A DNA stretch of 64,000 nucleotides from Methanoculleus methanifontis. GTDB taxonomy: Archaea > Halobacteriota > Methanomicrobia > Methanomicrobiales > Methanoculleaceae. Below the pieces are notes generated by a model, which did no database searches, was not told where the DNA came from, and saw nothing but the letters and a program-made list of their open reading frames with translations. The position numbers were made by a program, and so were the translations under genes. Position 1 is the stretch's first letter; every line of letters starts with the position of its first letter. The stretch is taken from assembly GCF_030464365.1 (NCBI RefSeq), contig NZ_VCYI01000011.1:53001-117000 (forward strand), written 5' to 3'. Below, in pieces: positions 24,580 to 31,486 of the stretch.

Positions 24580-25343
24580 TCCTCGACGTCGACGGCGTGG
24601 CGTTCAATTACCGGAGCGCTTCGGTCATCCGGGATATCACGTTCGAACTCTCGCCCCACCAGGTTCTCGCGATCCTGGGCCCGAACGGTGTCGGGAAGAC
24701 GACGCTTTTGAAGTGCATGAACGCGATCCTGCGGCCGAAGTCCGGATCCGTCCTCATCGAGGGGGCCGATCTCCTCACGGCAGACAGGATGGAGATCGCC
24801 CGGAAGGTCGGCTACGTTCCGCAACGATGCGAGGCAGGCCGGGTGACCGTCTTCGACGCCGTCCTCCTCGGCCGCCGGCCGCATATCGGGTGGGACATGA
24901 CGGATAAGGATATCCGGATCGTCGAGGCGGCGATCCGGATGCTCCACCTCGAAGACCTGGCGTTGCGCTACATCGACGAGATGAGCGGCGGAGAACTGCA
25001 GAAAGTGAGTATCGCGAGAGCCCTCGTGCAGGAGCCCCGGGTGCTGCTCCTCGACGAGCCGACGAGCAGCCTCGATCTCAGAAACCAGCTCGAGATCCTC
25101 GGGATCGTCCGGCGCGTGACGACGGAACACGACGTTGCCGCGGTGATGACGATGCACGACCTGAACATGGCGCTCCGCTACGCCGACCGGTTCATTCTCT
25201 TAAAAGACGGCGTCATCCACGCTGCAGGGGGGCCTGACGTGGTGACGCCGGAGATCATCGAAGCGGTCTACGGTGTTCCGGTGACAGTCGAACGCTACAA
25301 CGGGTTCCGCTTCGTCGTGCCCCTGGACCCGGAGACCGCCTGA
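24576..25343 (+). CDS. ABC transporter ATP-binding protein (FecE/BtuD type)
   Basis: A 255-residue ATPase with Walker A GPNGVGKTT, Q-loop VPQRCE, signature MSGGELQKVSIARAL, Walker B VLLLDEPTSSLD and the switch histidine in MTMHDLNMAL. It drives uptake by the permease encoded immediately upstream, with which it shares a 4-bp overlap. The order receptor-receptor-permease-ATPase completes a metal-chelate importer. Fe, cobalamin or another chelate cannot be told apart from sequence. Confidence 0.92.
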   Translation: MILDVDGVAFNYRSASVIRDITFELSPHQVLAILGPNGVGKTTLLKCMNAILRPKSGSVLIEGADLLTADRMEIARKVGYVPQRCEAGRVTVFDAVLLGRRPHIGWDMTDKDIRIVEAAIRMLHLEDLALRYIDEMSGGELQKVSIARALVQEPRVLLLDEPTSSLDLRNQLEILGIVRRVTTEHDVAAVMTMHDLNMALRYADRFILLKDGVIHAAGGPDVVTPEIIEAVYGVPVTVERYNGFRFVVPLDPETA

Positions 25344-25367
25344 GAGCCCGCGAAGCCTTCCGAGGGA

Positions 25368-25377
25368 ACATATAAGT
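25368..25377 (+). promoter_or_regulatory. TATA box of the DUF1622 gene
   Basis: ACATATAAGT is centred 40 bp before the GTG start, leaving a short leader that contains a GGGGGG ribosome-binding site. Confidence 0.45.
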
Positions 25378-25412
25378 CCACCGTCGCCGATACGCCCGGC
25401 GGGGGGCATATA

Positions 25413-25742
25413 GTGCTCGAGACATTTGTTGGGATCACCGGGATGGTTCTTGGGGTGTTCGGAGCGCTCTTCATCGTCTACGGGGCGACGATCGCGATCG
25501 CCGAACTCCTGGCGCGCGAGATGCGCATCCGAAAGCTGAGTTACCGCGACATCCGATGGGTCTTCACGACGCGCATCCTGATCGGTCTGGAGTTCTTCGT
25601 TGCCGCAGACGTTATCAAGACCATCCTCGAACCGACGTTCCAGGACCTGATCATCCTCGGGTCGGTCGTCACGATCAGGACGGTCGTGAGTTACTTCCTC
25701 GGGAAAGAGGTGAGCGAACTCCCGGAGGCACGAAAAACGTAG
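25413..25742 (+). CDS. DUF1622 membrane protein
   Basis: A 109-residue protein with three hydrophobic stretches: about residues 6-30, 48-65 and 75-92 (including DLIILGSVVTIRTVVSYFLG). It matches the small DUF1622 membrane family, whose function is unknown. The GTG start at 25413 follows a GGGGGG tract and a TATA box at 25368. It ends 12 bp from the convergent Nudix gene. It does not look like part of the preceding importer, because it has its own promoter. Confidence 0.75.
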   Translation: MLETFVGITGMVLGVFGALFIVYGATIAIAELLAREMRIRKLSYRDIRWVFTTRILIGLEFFVAADVIKTILEPTFQDLIILGSVVTIRTVVSYFLGKEVSELPEARKT

Positions 25743-25754
25743 CGATAGGCGGGC

Positions 25755-26186
25755 TCACGCGCTCTCCGGGTTCCGGCGCACCTTCAGGTGCTCGTGCGCC
25801 CCCTCGACGACCCGTCTTGAGTTCCCGAAGGTGATCGTCTGCAGCGCCTCGTTGTAGGAGAGCCACCGGTAGTCGATATGCTCGTCCGAGATCGTCACCT
25901 CCTCCTCCGGCGTCTCGATCAGGTAGTAGACGACCTCCTTGTAGACCGTATGTGCCTGACGCTGGAAGAAGTAGTGAACCTCCTCGCGGAACCCGGGAAC
26001 GAACTCCGCGCGGGTGATCCCGGTCTCCTCCTCAAGTTCGCGAAGCACCGTCTCTTCCTCGCTCTCGCCGCGTATGCCGTGTCCCTTCACCAGATCCCAG
26101 TGACCGGCCCCATACTGCAGGATGAGATACTGGAGATCCGCATCCCGCCGGACGACAACCGCCCCGCATGATCGCTCTTTTGCCAT
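25755..26186 (-). CDS. Nudix hydrolase (Ap4A-hydrolase-like)
   Basis: A 143-residue protein with a complete Nudix box near residue 40, GIRGESEEETVLRELEEETG, which binds divalent metal and positions the diphosphate. The compact size, the opening SCGAVVVRR and the C-terminal region resemble archaeal bis(5'-nucleosyl)-tetraphosphatases; other nucleoside-diphosphate substrates are possible. ATG 26186 is used because an AGGATTG sequence is well spaced from it. The in-frame TTG at 26198 sits too near that site. It lies just after the uracil-DNA glycosylase gene on the same strand, so the two may form a housekeeping/repair operon. Confidence 0.85.
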   Translation of the reverse strand: MAKERSCGAVVVRRDADLQYLILQYGAGHWDLVKGHGIRGESEEETVLRELEEETGITRAEFVPGFREEVHYFFQRQAHTVYKEVVYYLIETPEEEVTISDEHIDYRWLSYNEALQTITFGNSRRVVEGAHEHLKVRRNPESA

Positions 26187-26194
26187 AATTTTCT

Positions 26195-26812
26195 TCAATC
26201 CTGTGTCGTGAAATCCCCGGCCGCCGCGAGTTCACGCCCGATTATCCCGAAATCCTCTTCCAGGGCCTCCCGGTATCGTGGGTTGTAGAGCGCGGCGGCA
26301 GGGTGGAGGGTGGGGATGAGGCGGACCGGGTGGTCGAAGAGGAGGCCGGGGTAGACAGTACCCTGGATCTCCGTGATCCGGTTGAACTCGACCGGCAGGA
26401 ACGAGAGGATATACCTGCTCGAGTGCCGGCCCAGCATCACGATCACCTTCGGCCTGATGATCCGGATCTGCTCCTCAAGATACGGGGTGCAGGCCCGGAT
26501 CTCCTCCTCGCGCGGGTCGCGGTTCCCGGGCGGCCGATGCTTGACGATGTTTGCGATAAAGACGTCGTCACGGGTCAGATCGATCCCGGAAAGGAGGCCT
26601 TCGAGGAGTTTTCCCGCCCGGCCGACAAACGGTTTCCCGGTAAGGTCTTCCTGTTTTCCCGGCGCTTCGCCGATGAACATGAGATCGGCCCGGGGGTTCC
26701 CTTCTCCCGGCACCGCGTGGTGGGTATCCTTCCAGAGGGGGCATTTCCGGCATTCGCCGATGACGGCGGCAAGGTTCTCTATCGCCGCCTCTCTCCCCGC
26801 ATCCTCTACCAT
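26195..26812 (-). CDS. Type-4 uracil-DNA glycosylase
   Basis: A 205-residue family-4 UDG, the [4Fe-4S] type common in archaea, which removes uracil from DNA. The N-terminal cysteine pair is ECRKCPLW, motif 1 is [30 protein letters not shown] is typical, and the active-site-side motif near the C-terminus is PTLHPAAAL. The ATG at 26812 lies about 27 nt from a GTTATACGA box near 26836-26844, suggesting a leaderless transcript; the frame to 26854 is therefore too long. The Nudix gene follows directly, which fits sanitation and repair of damaged nucleotides. Confidence 0.9.
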   Translation of the reverse strand: MVEDAGREAAIENLAAVIGECRKCPLWKDTHHAVPGEGNPRADLMFIGEAPGKQEDLTGKPFVGRAGKLLEGLLSGIDLTRDDVFIANIVKHRPPGNRDPREEEIRACTPYLEEQIRIIRPKVIVMLGRHSSRYILSFLPVEFNRITEIQGTVYPGLLFDHPVRLIPTLHPAAALYNPRYREALEEDFGIIGRELAAAGDFTTQD

Positions 26813-27011
26813 GCCCACACTATTGAGGATAACTCGTATAACCTTCTTATGCATTTTGATTTGGGGCCGGACTTTTTCTTGCCCGCGACAGACCGGCCTG
26901 CGAGGAGGGGGGAGGGGGTGGCGGTCGTTCGGCTACGGATCTCACCAGACGGCGCGGCACTGTTTTCGTGCATATAGAGGCCGGTCTTTCGGGAAAAAAA
27001 TACGGCACGGG

Positions 27012-27061
27012 CTCAACGTGTAGATGATTGTCACAGAAAAGGGATATAGAAGAACGTTGAG
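27012..27061 (+). promoter_or_regulatory. 50-bp promoter element, copy 1
   Basis: This block aligns without gaps to 27998-28047, with 39 of 50 bases identical by eye. It begins CTCAACGTGTAGA, has CACAGAAA in the middle and a TATA-like GATATAGA, and ends G-A-A-C-G-N-N-G-A-G. It lies 84 bp before the exported-protein gene at 27145. The outer 13-mer and the centre are better conserved than the rest, as expected for a regulator site plus TATA box. The remaining part of the 330-bp gap from 26813 holds no gene that I can support. Confidence 0.5.
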
Positions 27062-27144
27062 CTCTCCAGCGTGGATACCGGAACCGGTATCCCGATATGC
27101 GCGGGACCCCCCCATCCCCGGTTGGCGCCCCGAACGACGGACGG

Positions 27145-27843
27145 ATGATCTGCATGAGGTTCCTTCAAAATGATAGAACCAGCAGGGTCGCACTCGTTCT
27201 CCTCCTAATAGCCGTCGGTGCTTTCGGCGCCCTTTTGCTCCTCGATCTTCTCACGATCGGTCCCGGGCATCCTCCCCCCGGGGCCCTGCAAAAATGGTAT
27301 ATCCCCCGGCCCGGGTATGGGTATGCGGAAAACGGGTCGGTCGTCGTGAACAGAACAATCGAGGGGGATATCGTCTTGTCAGGCGATATCGAAGAAGGAT
27401 GCCCACCCCCGTTTCCGGATCTCTCCCCGTACTGCAGCCACGCTGTGTATCTCGACACCGGGTCGGGCGACCGGTATCTGGTCGTCAACTGGTACTTCGA
27501 TGATGACGCAGATCTCGCGCGGGCGGAAGGGAACCTCTGCAGTTACCTTCGGTCGTCCGGGAACGTTGCCTCCGCCGGGTTGATCCTCCCGGGAGAAACG
27601 GGTAGATCGCCGGACGCACCGATCGTTAGCCCCATCACCGTGACGAAATACGAGAGCGAAACATCGTCCGGCTACTTCGGCGTCGTTGAAAAGCCGCTAT
27701 CCCCGGAACACGACGATTATTTCATCGTTTACTACGGGGTCTATGGGCCGGCCGTTCTCCCCGATCACACCGCTGCACTGGAGGAACTTATGCTCCGGAG
27801 TTCCTCGCTCCGGGGCGCAAGATCGCTCGCGTCCTGTACGTGA
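27145..27843 (+). CDS. Membrane-anchored exported protein, function unknown
   Basis: A 232-residue protein with one N-terminal membrane segment (about residues 13-34, LVLLLIAVGAFGALLLLDLL) and a long extracellular part containing several cysteines and NxT/S sites. No known domain is recognised. The ATG at 27145 gives three residues before an alternative ATG at 27154; the frame from 27097 is not needed. It is upstream of the lipoprotein family at 28166-31386 and shares with it a 50-bp promoter element, so the two are probably co-regulated although the proteins are not obviously related. Confidence 0.6.
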   Translation: MICMRFLQNDRTSRVALVLLLIAVGAFGALLLLDLLTIGPGHPPPGALQKWYIPRPGYGYAENGSVVVNRTIEGDIVLSGDIEEGCPPPFPDLSPYCSHAVYLDTGSGDRYLVVNWYFDDDADLARAEGNLCSYLRSSGNVASAGLILPGETGRSPDAPIVSPITVTKYESETSSGYFGVVEKPLSPEHDDYFIVYYGVYGPAVLPDHTAALEELMLRSSSLRGARSLASCT

Positions 27844-27997
27844 GCGGCAGGGATGTGATCGAGCACGGCACCACCAGGCCGGAGAGCCGTCATACAAGCC
27901 GGGGAACGAACCGGAACTGTGACACACTACCATGCCGGCGCGGTCTCAATTCCCAGCCTGTTACGGTAGATTTCAGGTAAGGATTCTACCCGGCAGT

Positions 27998-28047
27998 CTC
28001 AACGTGTAGACGCGTGACACAGAAATCGTTTATAGAGGAACGCCGAG
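27998..28047 (+). promoter_or_regulatory. 50-bp promoter element, copy 2
   Basis: Second copy of the element at 27012-27061, here with TATA core TTTATAGAG. It lies about 120 bp before the first lipoprotein gene at 28166. No other gene is supported in the 27844-28165 gap. Confidence 0.5.
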
Positions 28048-28165
28048 TCTCAATCATGACGTACAGCCTCCGGCAGCCGTCCCCGTCCGGTTCGGGTACT
28101 ACCGGCGGGCGGAGACCGGCCAGAACCCCTCACGGGCACGACTCCATACCCGTGGAGAGAGCCGG

Positions 28166-28798
28166 ATGAGACAGAAACCCGTTCTCCTTGTTGTGCTGCT
28201 GCTCCTGGCGCTCGGGGCCGGGTGTACCAGCACACCGGAAAACGCCACCCCCGCACCGGTCCTCCACTACGAGCAGGGAAACACCTCGATCCCCATCAAC
28301 GTCTCCGAGATCCCGGTGAGAACGTTCGATGTCAACGCAACAGAGGTGATCGAGATCGTCCTCGCCGACCAGCGGGCCGGGATTCTGCTTGAGGGCGGGT
28401 GGAACATCACCTCGATCCGGACGGGCTTTGAAGAGGAGGACCCGAACCGGGAGCACATCGACGCAGAGTTCAGGAACGATGAACTTTCGCTGTCGTTCTT
28501 CATCGAAGTGGACGAACGGGAGGAACGTGCCACGAGGGGGCGCTGTAGCCCCATGGTCTGGGGGGGACGCCCCTGGCCCGATTCCAAAGGGCCCCGGCCT
28601 GAAGACTACTACCAGTCGAGACCACCGCTCACGGACCGGTTCTCTGTCGTTGATTGTCAGAACGAGCGGATAGTGATGGTCTACAACGAAACGACGATCT
28701 TCTACCTCTACCCGTCATACGGGGATGCGAATGTATGGGATCCTGATCGAAGCGAAACCGGCGCACCCCAACCATCTCATACGGGCAGAACGGCATAA
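28166..28798 (+). CDS. Small lipoprotein, paralogue family type A, copy 1
   Basis: A 210-residue lipoprotein: signal VLLVVLLLLALGAGC with the cysteine of the lipobox near residue 20, then a Thr/Pro/Asn linker and a folded domain. Family landmarks shared with the next genes are PVLHYEQG, SIPINVSEIPVR, EVIEIVLADQRAG, SLSFFIEVDE and a C-terminal TTIFYLYPSYG. The type-A mark is FEEEDPNREHID. Function is unknown; it should be tethered on the outer face of the membrane. The first of four complete tandem paralogues, preceded by the shared 50-bp promoter element. Confidence 0.65.
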   Translation: MRQKPVLLVVLLLLALGAGCTSTPENATPAPVLHYEQGNTSIPINVSEIPVRTFDVNATEVIEIVLADQRAGILLEGGWNITSIRTGFEEEDPNREHIDAEFRNDELSLSFFIEVDEREERATRGRCSPMVWGGRPWPDSKGPRPEDYYQSRPPLTDRFSVVDCQNERIVMVYNETTIFYLYPSYGDANVWDPDRSETGAPQPSHTGRTA

Positions 28799-28858
28799 AA
28801 GCGTAGGAAAACGCGATCAGAAGAACTGCGGATAAAACTACCGTAGGAGGAAAACAAG

Positions 28859-29551
28859 ATGGACAGAAATACAGGAAGGCGCCCCCCCTGCTTCGGGCTA
28901 TGTTACCGGCAGACGCAAGCCATACCTCTCCTTTCCCTTGTGCTGCTGCTCCTGGCGTTCGGGGCCGGGTGTACCGACTCCCCGGAGACGAACACAACGG
29001 AAAACGTTACCTCTCCCCCGGTCCTCCACTACGAGCGAGGGGATGTCTCGATCCCCATCAACGTCTCCGAGATTCCGGTGAGGGGTTTCGACGCCAACGC
29101 AACAGAGGTGATCGAGATCCTCCTCGCCGACCAGCGAGCCGGGGCCCTGCTTGAAAACGGGTGGAAGATCGCTTCAATCAGGACGAACTTTGAGGGGGTC
29201 TACTCGGTCGACCCGGCCAGGACGTATGTCGACGTTGAGTTCCGGGGCGATGAACAGTCACCGTCGTTCTTCATTGAAGTGGACGAACAGGAGGGGCACA
29301 CGGGAAGAGGTTTCTGCAACGTCCCACGCTGGCGCGGGGGGCCGTTTGCAGGTCCACGTCCCGAGGACTACCACAAAGACGAGGCGGTGAGAGATGGCAC
29401 AAACTGGTGGTATGTTTACGATCACCACAACGACAGGGTGGCAATGGTCTATAATGGAACGACGATCATCTACCTCTACCCATCGTACGGGACACAGTGG
29501 TACGAAACCGTAGGGAAAACAGGCGACACGCGCCATCTGGGGGCATTGTAA
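28859..29551 (+). CDS. Small lipoprotein, paralogue family type B, copy 1
   Basis: A 230-residue paralogue with a longer, cysteine-containing N-terminal extension of about 25 residues before the hydrophobic signal and lipobox FGAGC. The family motifs PVLHYERG, SIPINVSEIPVR, EVIEILLADQRAG and PSFFIEVDEQEG are present, with a YDHHNDRVAMVYNGTTIIYL ending. A TAGGAGG site precedes the ATG, and the same leader (C-C-R-T-A-G-G-A-G-G-R-A-A-R-C-A-A) recurs before the broken copy at 30946. Function unknown. The long polar stretch before the signal is unusual, and an internal start nearer the hydrophobic region cannot be excluded. Confidence 0.6.
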   Translation: MDRNTGRRPPCFGLCYRQTQAIPLLSLVLLLLAFGAGCTDSPETNTTENVTSPPVLHYERGDVSIPINVSEIPVRGFDANATEVIEILLADQRAGALLENGWKIASIRTNFEGVYSVDPARTYVDVEFRGDEQSPSFFIEVDEQEGHTGRGFCNVPRWRGGPFAGPRPEDYHKDEAVRDGTNWWYVYDHHNDRVAMVYNGTTIIYLYPSYGTQWYETVGKTGDTRHLGAL

Positions 29552-29564
29552 TGTTCCGGAATGG

Positions 29565-29643
29565 ACAGAGGGGCGCGACAATCATCTATCTCTACCCCTC
29601 ATACGGGAGAGAGTGGTATGAAAGCGTGGAGGCGTCAGGATGA
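29565..29643 (+). pseudogene. 3' remnant of a lipoprotein paralogue
   Basis: This stretch repeats the last part of the next gene (about 30158-30228), including the codons for YLYPSYGREWYE and the GTCAGGATGA junction. It encodes the end of a family protein without a start. It runs straight into the ATG at 29640, exactly as copy 3 runs into copy 4. It is the trace of a deleted or recombined copy between the genes at 28859 and 29640. Confidence 0.6.
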
Positions 29644-30227
29644 AGCGAATCTTCATTCTCTCCCTTGCGCTGCTGCTCCTGGCGTTCGGGGCCGGATGCA
29701 TCGGCTCCCCGGAGATGAATGCAACGGAGAACGTCACCCCCGCCCCGGTCCTCCACTACGAGCAGGGGGATGTCTCGATCCCGATCAACACTTCCGAGAT
29801 CCCGGTGAGAAGGTTTGATGTCAACGTCACGGAGGTGATCGAGATCGTTCTTGCCGACCAGCGGGCCGGGGCTCTGCTTGAGGGCGGGTGGAAGATCGCC
29901 TCGGTCCGGACAGGCTTTGATTACGACTTGAGGACGCATGTCGACGTAGAGTTCCGAAGCGACGAGCCGTCACCGTCGTTCTTCATTGAAGTGGACGAAC
30001 AGGAGGGGCAGACCGGCTGGGGACGCTGCAACGTCCCACGCTGGCTTGGGGGGCCGTTTGCAGGCCCCTATCCTGAAGACTACCACCAGAACCGGACATT
30101 CTACCACACCTATGTCTTCGATCACCACAACGATCGGGTGACGATGGTCTACAACGATACGACGATCTTCTACCTCTACCCCTCATACGGGAGAGAGTGG
30201 TATGAAAGGGTGGAGGTGTCAGGATGA
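29640..30227 (+). CDS. Small lipoprotein, paralogue family, copy 3
   Basis: A 195-residue member with signal FILSLALLLLAFGAGC, then the family sequence PVLHYEQG, SIPINTSEIPVR, EVIEIVLADQRAG, SFFIEVDEQEGQTG and TTIFYLYPSYGREWYE. In its middle part (CNVPRWLGGPFAG) it is closest to the type-B protein at 28859. It ends in an ATGA overlap with the next paralogue, so the two are translationally coupled. Function unknown; predicted to sit on the cell surface as a lipoprotein. Confidence 0.65.
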   Translation: MKRIFILSLALLLLAFGAGCIGSPEMNATENVTPAPVLHYEQGDVSIPINTSEIPVRRFDVNVTEVIEIVLADQRAGALLEGGWKIASVRTGFDYDLRTHVDVEFRSDEPSPSFFIEVDEQEGQTGWGRCNVPRWLGGPFAGPYPEDYHQNRTFYHTYVFDHHNDRVTMVYNDTTIFYLYPSYGREWYERVEVSG

Positions 30228-30817
30228 AGCAGGTCTTCATTCTCTCCCTTGTGCTGCTGCTTCTGGCGTTCGGGGCCGGTTGCATCGACTTTCCGGAGAC
30301 GAACACCACGAAAACTGCCGCGTCGACCCCGATCCTTCACTACGAGCGGGGGAACATCTTAATCCCGATCAATACTTCCGAGATCCCGGTGAGAACGTTC
30401 GATGTCAACGCGACAGAGGTGATCGAGATCGTCCTTGCCGACCCGCGGGCCGGGATTCTGCTTGAGGGGGGCTGGAAGATCACTTCGATCCGGACGGGCT
30501 TTGAGGAGGAGGACCCGAACCGGGAGCACATCGATGTGGAGTTCCGGAGCGACGAACTGTCACTATCGTTCTTCATCGAAGTGGACGAACGGGAGAGGCA
30601 GACCGGCAGAGGGCGCTGCAGCGCCACGATCTGGAGGGGACACCCATGGACATCGGACCCCTTCCCTGAAGAGGAGGACTATCACCAGGCGGTAAATCCA
30701 TACATGGGCCTGTTTGTGGTCGTCGATCATCACAACGAGAGGGTGATGATGGCCTATGACGATAAGACGATCTTCTACCTCTATCCCTCATACGGGGATG
30801 TGACTGAATGGGAGTGA
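30224..30817 (+). CDS. Small lipoprotein, paralogue family type A, copy 2
   Basis: A 197-residue lipoprotein with signal FILSLVLLLLAFGAGC. It carries the type-A sequence FEEEDPNREHID and ELSLSFFIEVDE, which ties it to the gene at 28166. The C-terminal VVDHHNERVMMAYDDKTIFY and YLYPSYGDV complete the family pattern. The DNA after its stop (30823-30945) also resembles the DNA after the gene at 28166, evidence that an A-B gene pair was duplicated as a unit. Function unknown. Confidence 0.65.
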   Translation: MKQVFILSLVLLLLAFGAGCIDFPETNTTKTAASTPILHYERGNILIPINTSEIPVRTFDVNATEVIEIVLADPRAGILLEGGWKITSIRTGFEEEDPNREHIDVEFRSDELSLSFFIEVDERERQTGRGRCSATIWRGHPWTSDPFPEEEDYHQAVNPYMGLFVVVDHHNERVMMAYDDKTIFYLYPSYGDVTEWE

Positions 30818-30945
30818 CCGAAGCAGAACCGGCGCCCCTCTCCCCTCTCTCATGGAACAGGGTGATGTGAAAGCGTAGGGGAGGGCGATCCGGGAAAATG
30901 CAGGTTGTCGGAACGATCATGAAACCACCATAGGAGGGAAGCAAA

Positions 30946-31386
30946 ATGAACCAAAAAGCGGGAAGGCAGGCGCAAGCCGTACCTGCAACCGGCGGGAGCA
31001 ATTACGTGAAGCAGATCGCCATTCTCTCCCTTGCGCTGCTGCTCCTGGGCGCGCTGTCTCTCCTGCACGGATCTGGCCCTGCGGCCAGTCGCACTACGCT
31101 CCTCCCACCAGATGGTGCTCAAACTCCGGCCGCTCGTAGTCGCACCTCTGGTGCTCTTGCTCCGCTCCTGCGGAGCATCGCACTCCACCCCCGCCCGTCG
31201 TTCGTCGCCACTCGCGCCTTACGGTGCTTCGGCTCCTGCTCGAAGACGCTTCCGCGTCTTCTCAAGCTCCTGCCGTTCCGGCAGTCGCACCCTTCGGCCA
31301 GTCGACCACTCGCACCTGCGGTGCTCGGGCTCCGCTCCTCACGGAGCGTCGCCAATTTAATACCCCCAGAGATGAACACTATATAG
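30946..31386 (+). pseudogene. Type-B lipoprotein copy broken by a hairpin array
   Basis: The first 36 codons match the type-B leader and signal of the gene at 28859: same TAGGAGG site and a closely similar A-I-L-S-L-A-L-L-L-L signal. The lipobox cysteine and the mature domain are then replaced by about 290 bp of short palindromes (31074-31354). After these, five codons (PEMNT) resemble the residues following the lipobox in the paralogues, and the frame ends. The frame happens to stay open through the array, but the encoded Arg/Ser/Pro-rich sequence is array-derived. It is most likely a pseudogene disrupted by, or grown into, a repeat. Confidence 0.6.
31074..31354. repeat. Short-hairpin array 1
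   Basis: At least eight short inverted repeats with 3-4-base loops lie head to tail, for example GCTCCTGCGGAGC, GAAGACGCTTCCGCGTCTTC, TGCCGTTCCGGCA, GCACCTGCGGTGC and GCTCCTCACGGAGC. Two recurrent spacers separate them: TCNNGCTCC (TCAAGCTCC, TCTTGCTCC, TCGGGCTCC) and RTCGC(A)C. The stems differ from unit to unit while the spacers are kept. The same pattern occurs at 49078-49151 and, on the other strand, from about 63858 to the right edge. Confidence 0.65.
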
Positions 31387-31388
31387 AA
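31378..31388 (+). promoter_or_regulatory. TATA box of lysS
   Basis: ACTATATAGAA lies about 105 bp before ATG 31487, giving a leader of about 80 nt. It is at the very end of the broken lipoprotein copy. Confidence 0.5.
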
Positions 31389-31486
31389 TTTCCCGGCGAC
31401 TTCACCGCCCGGTCTCGCCGGAGCGGCGCCTGACCCGGATTTCCGGCCGGGTTCCGGGCTGCAGGAAGAATGGAGCGATTTACACA

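Noticed and set aside
31035..31386. Arg/Ser/Pro-rich protein encoded by the hairpin array
   Set aside because: The array is open in several frames because it lacks A/T; the protein sequence is a by-product of repeated palindromes.
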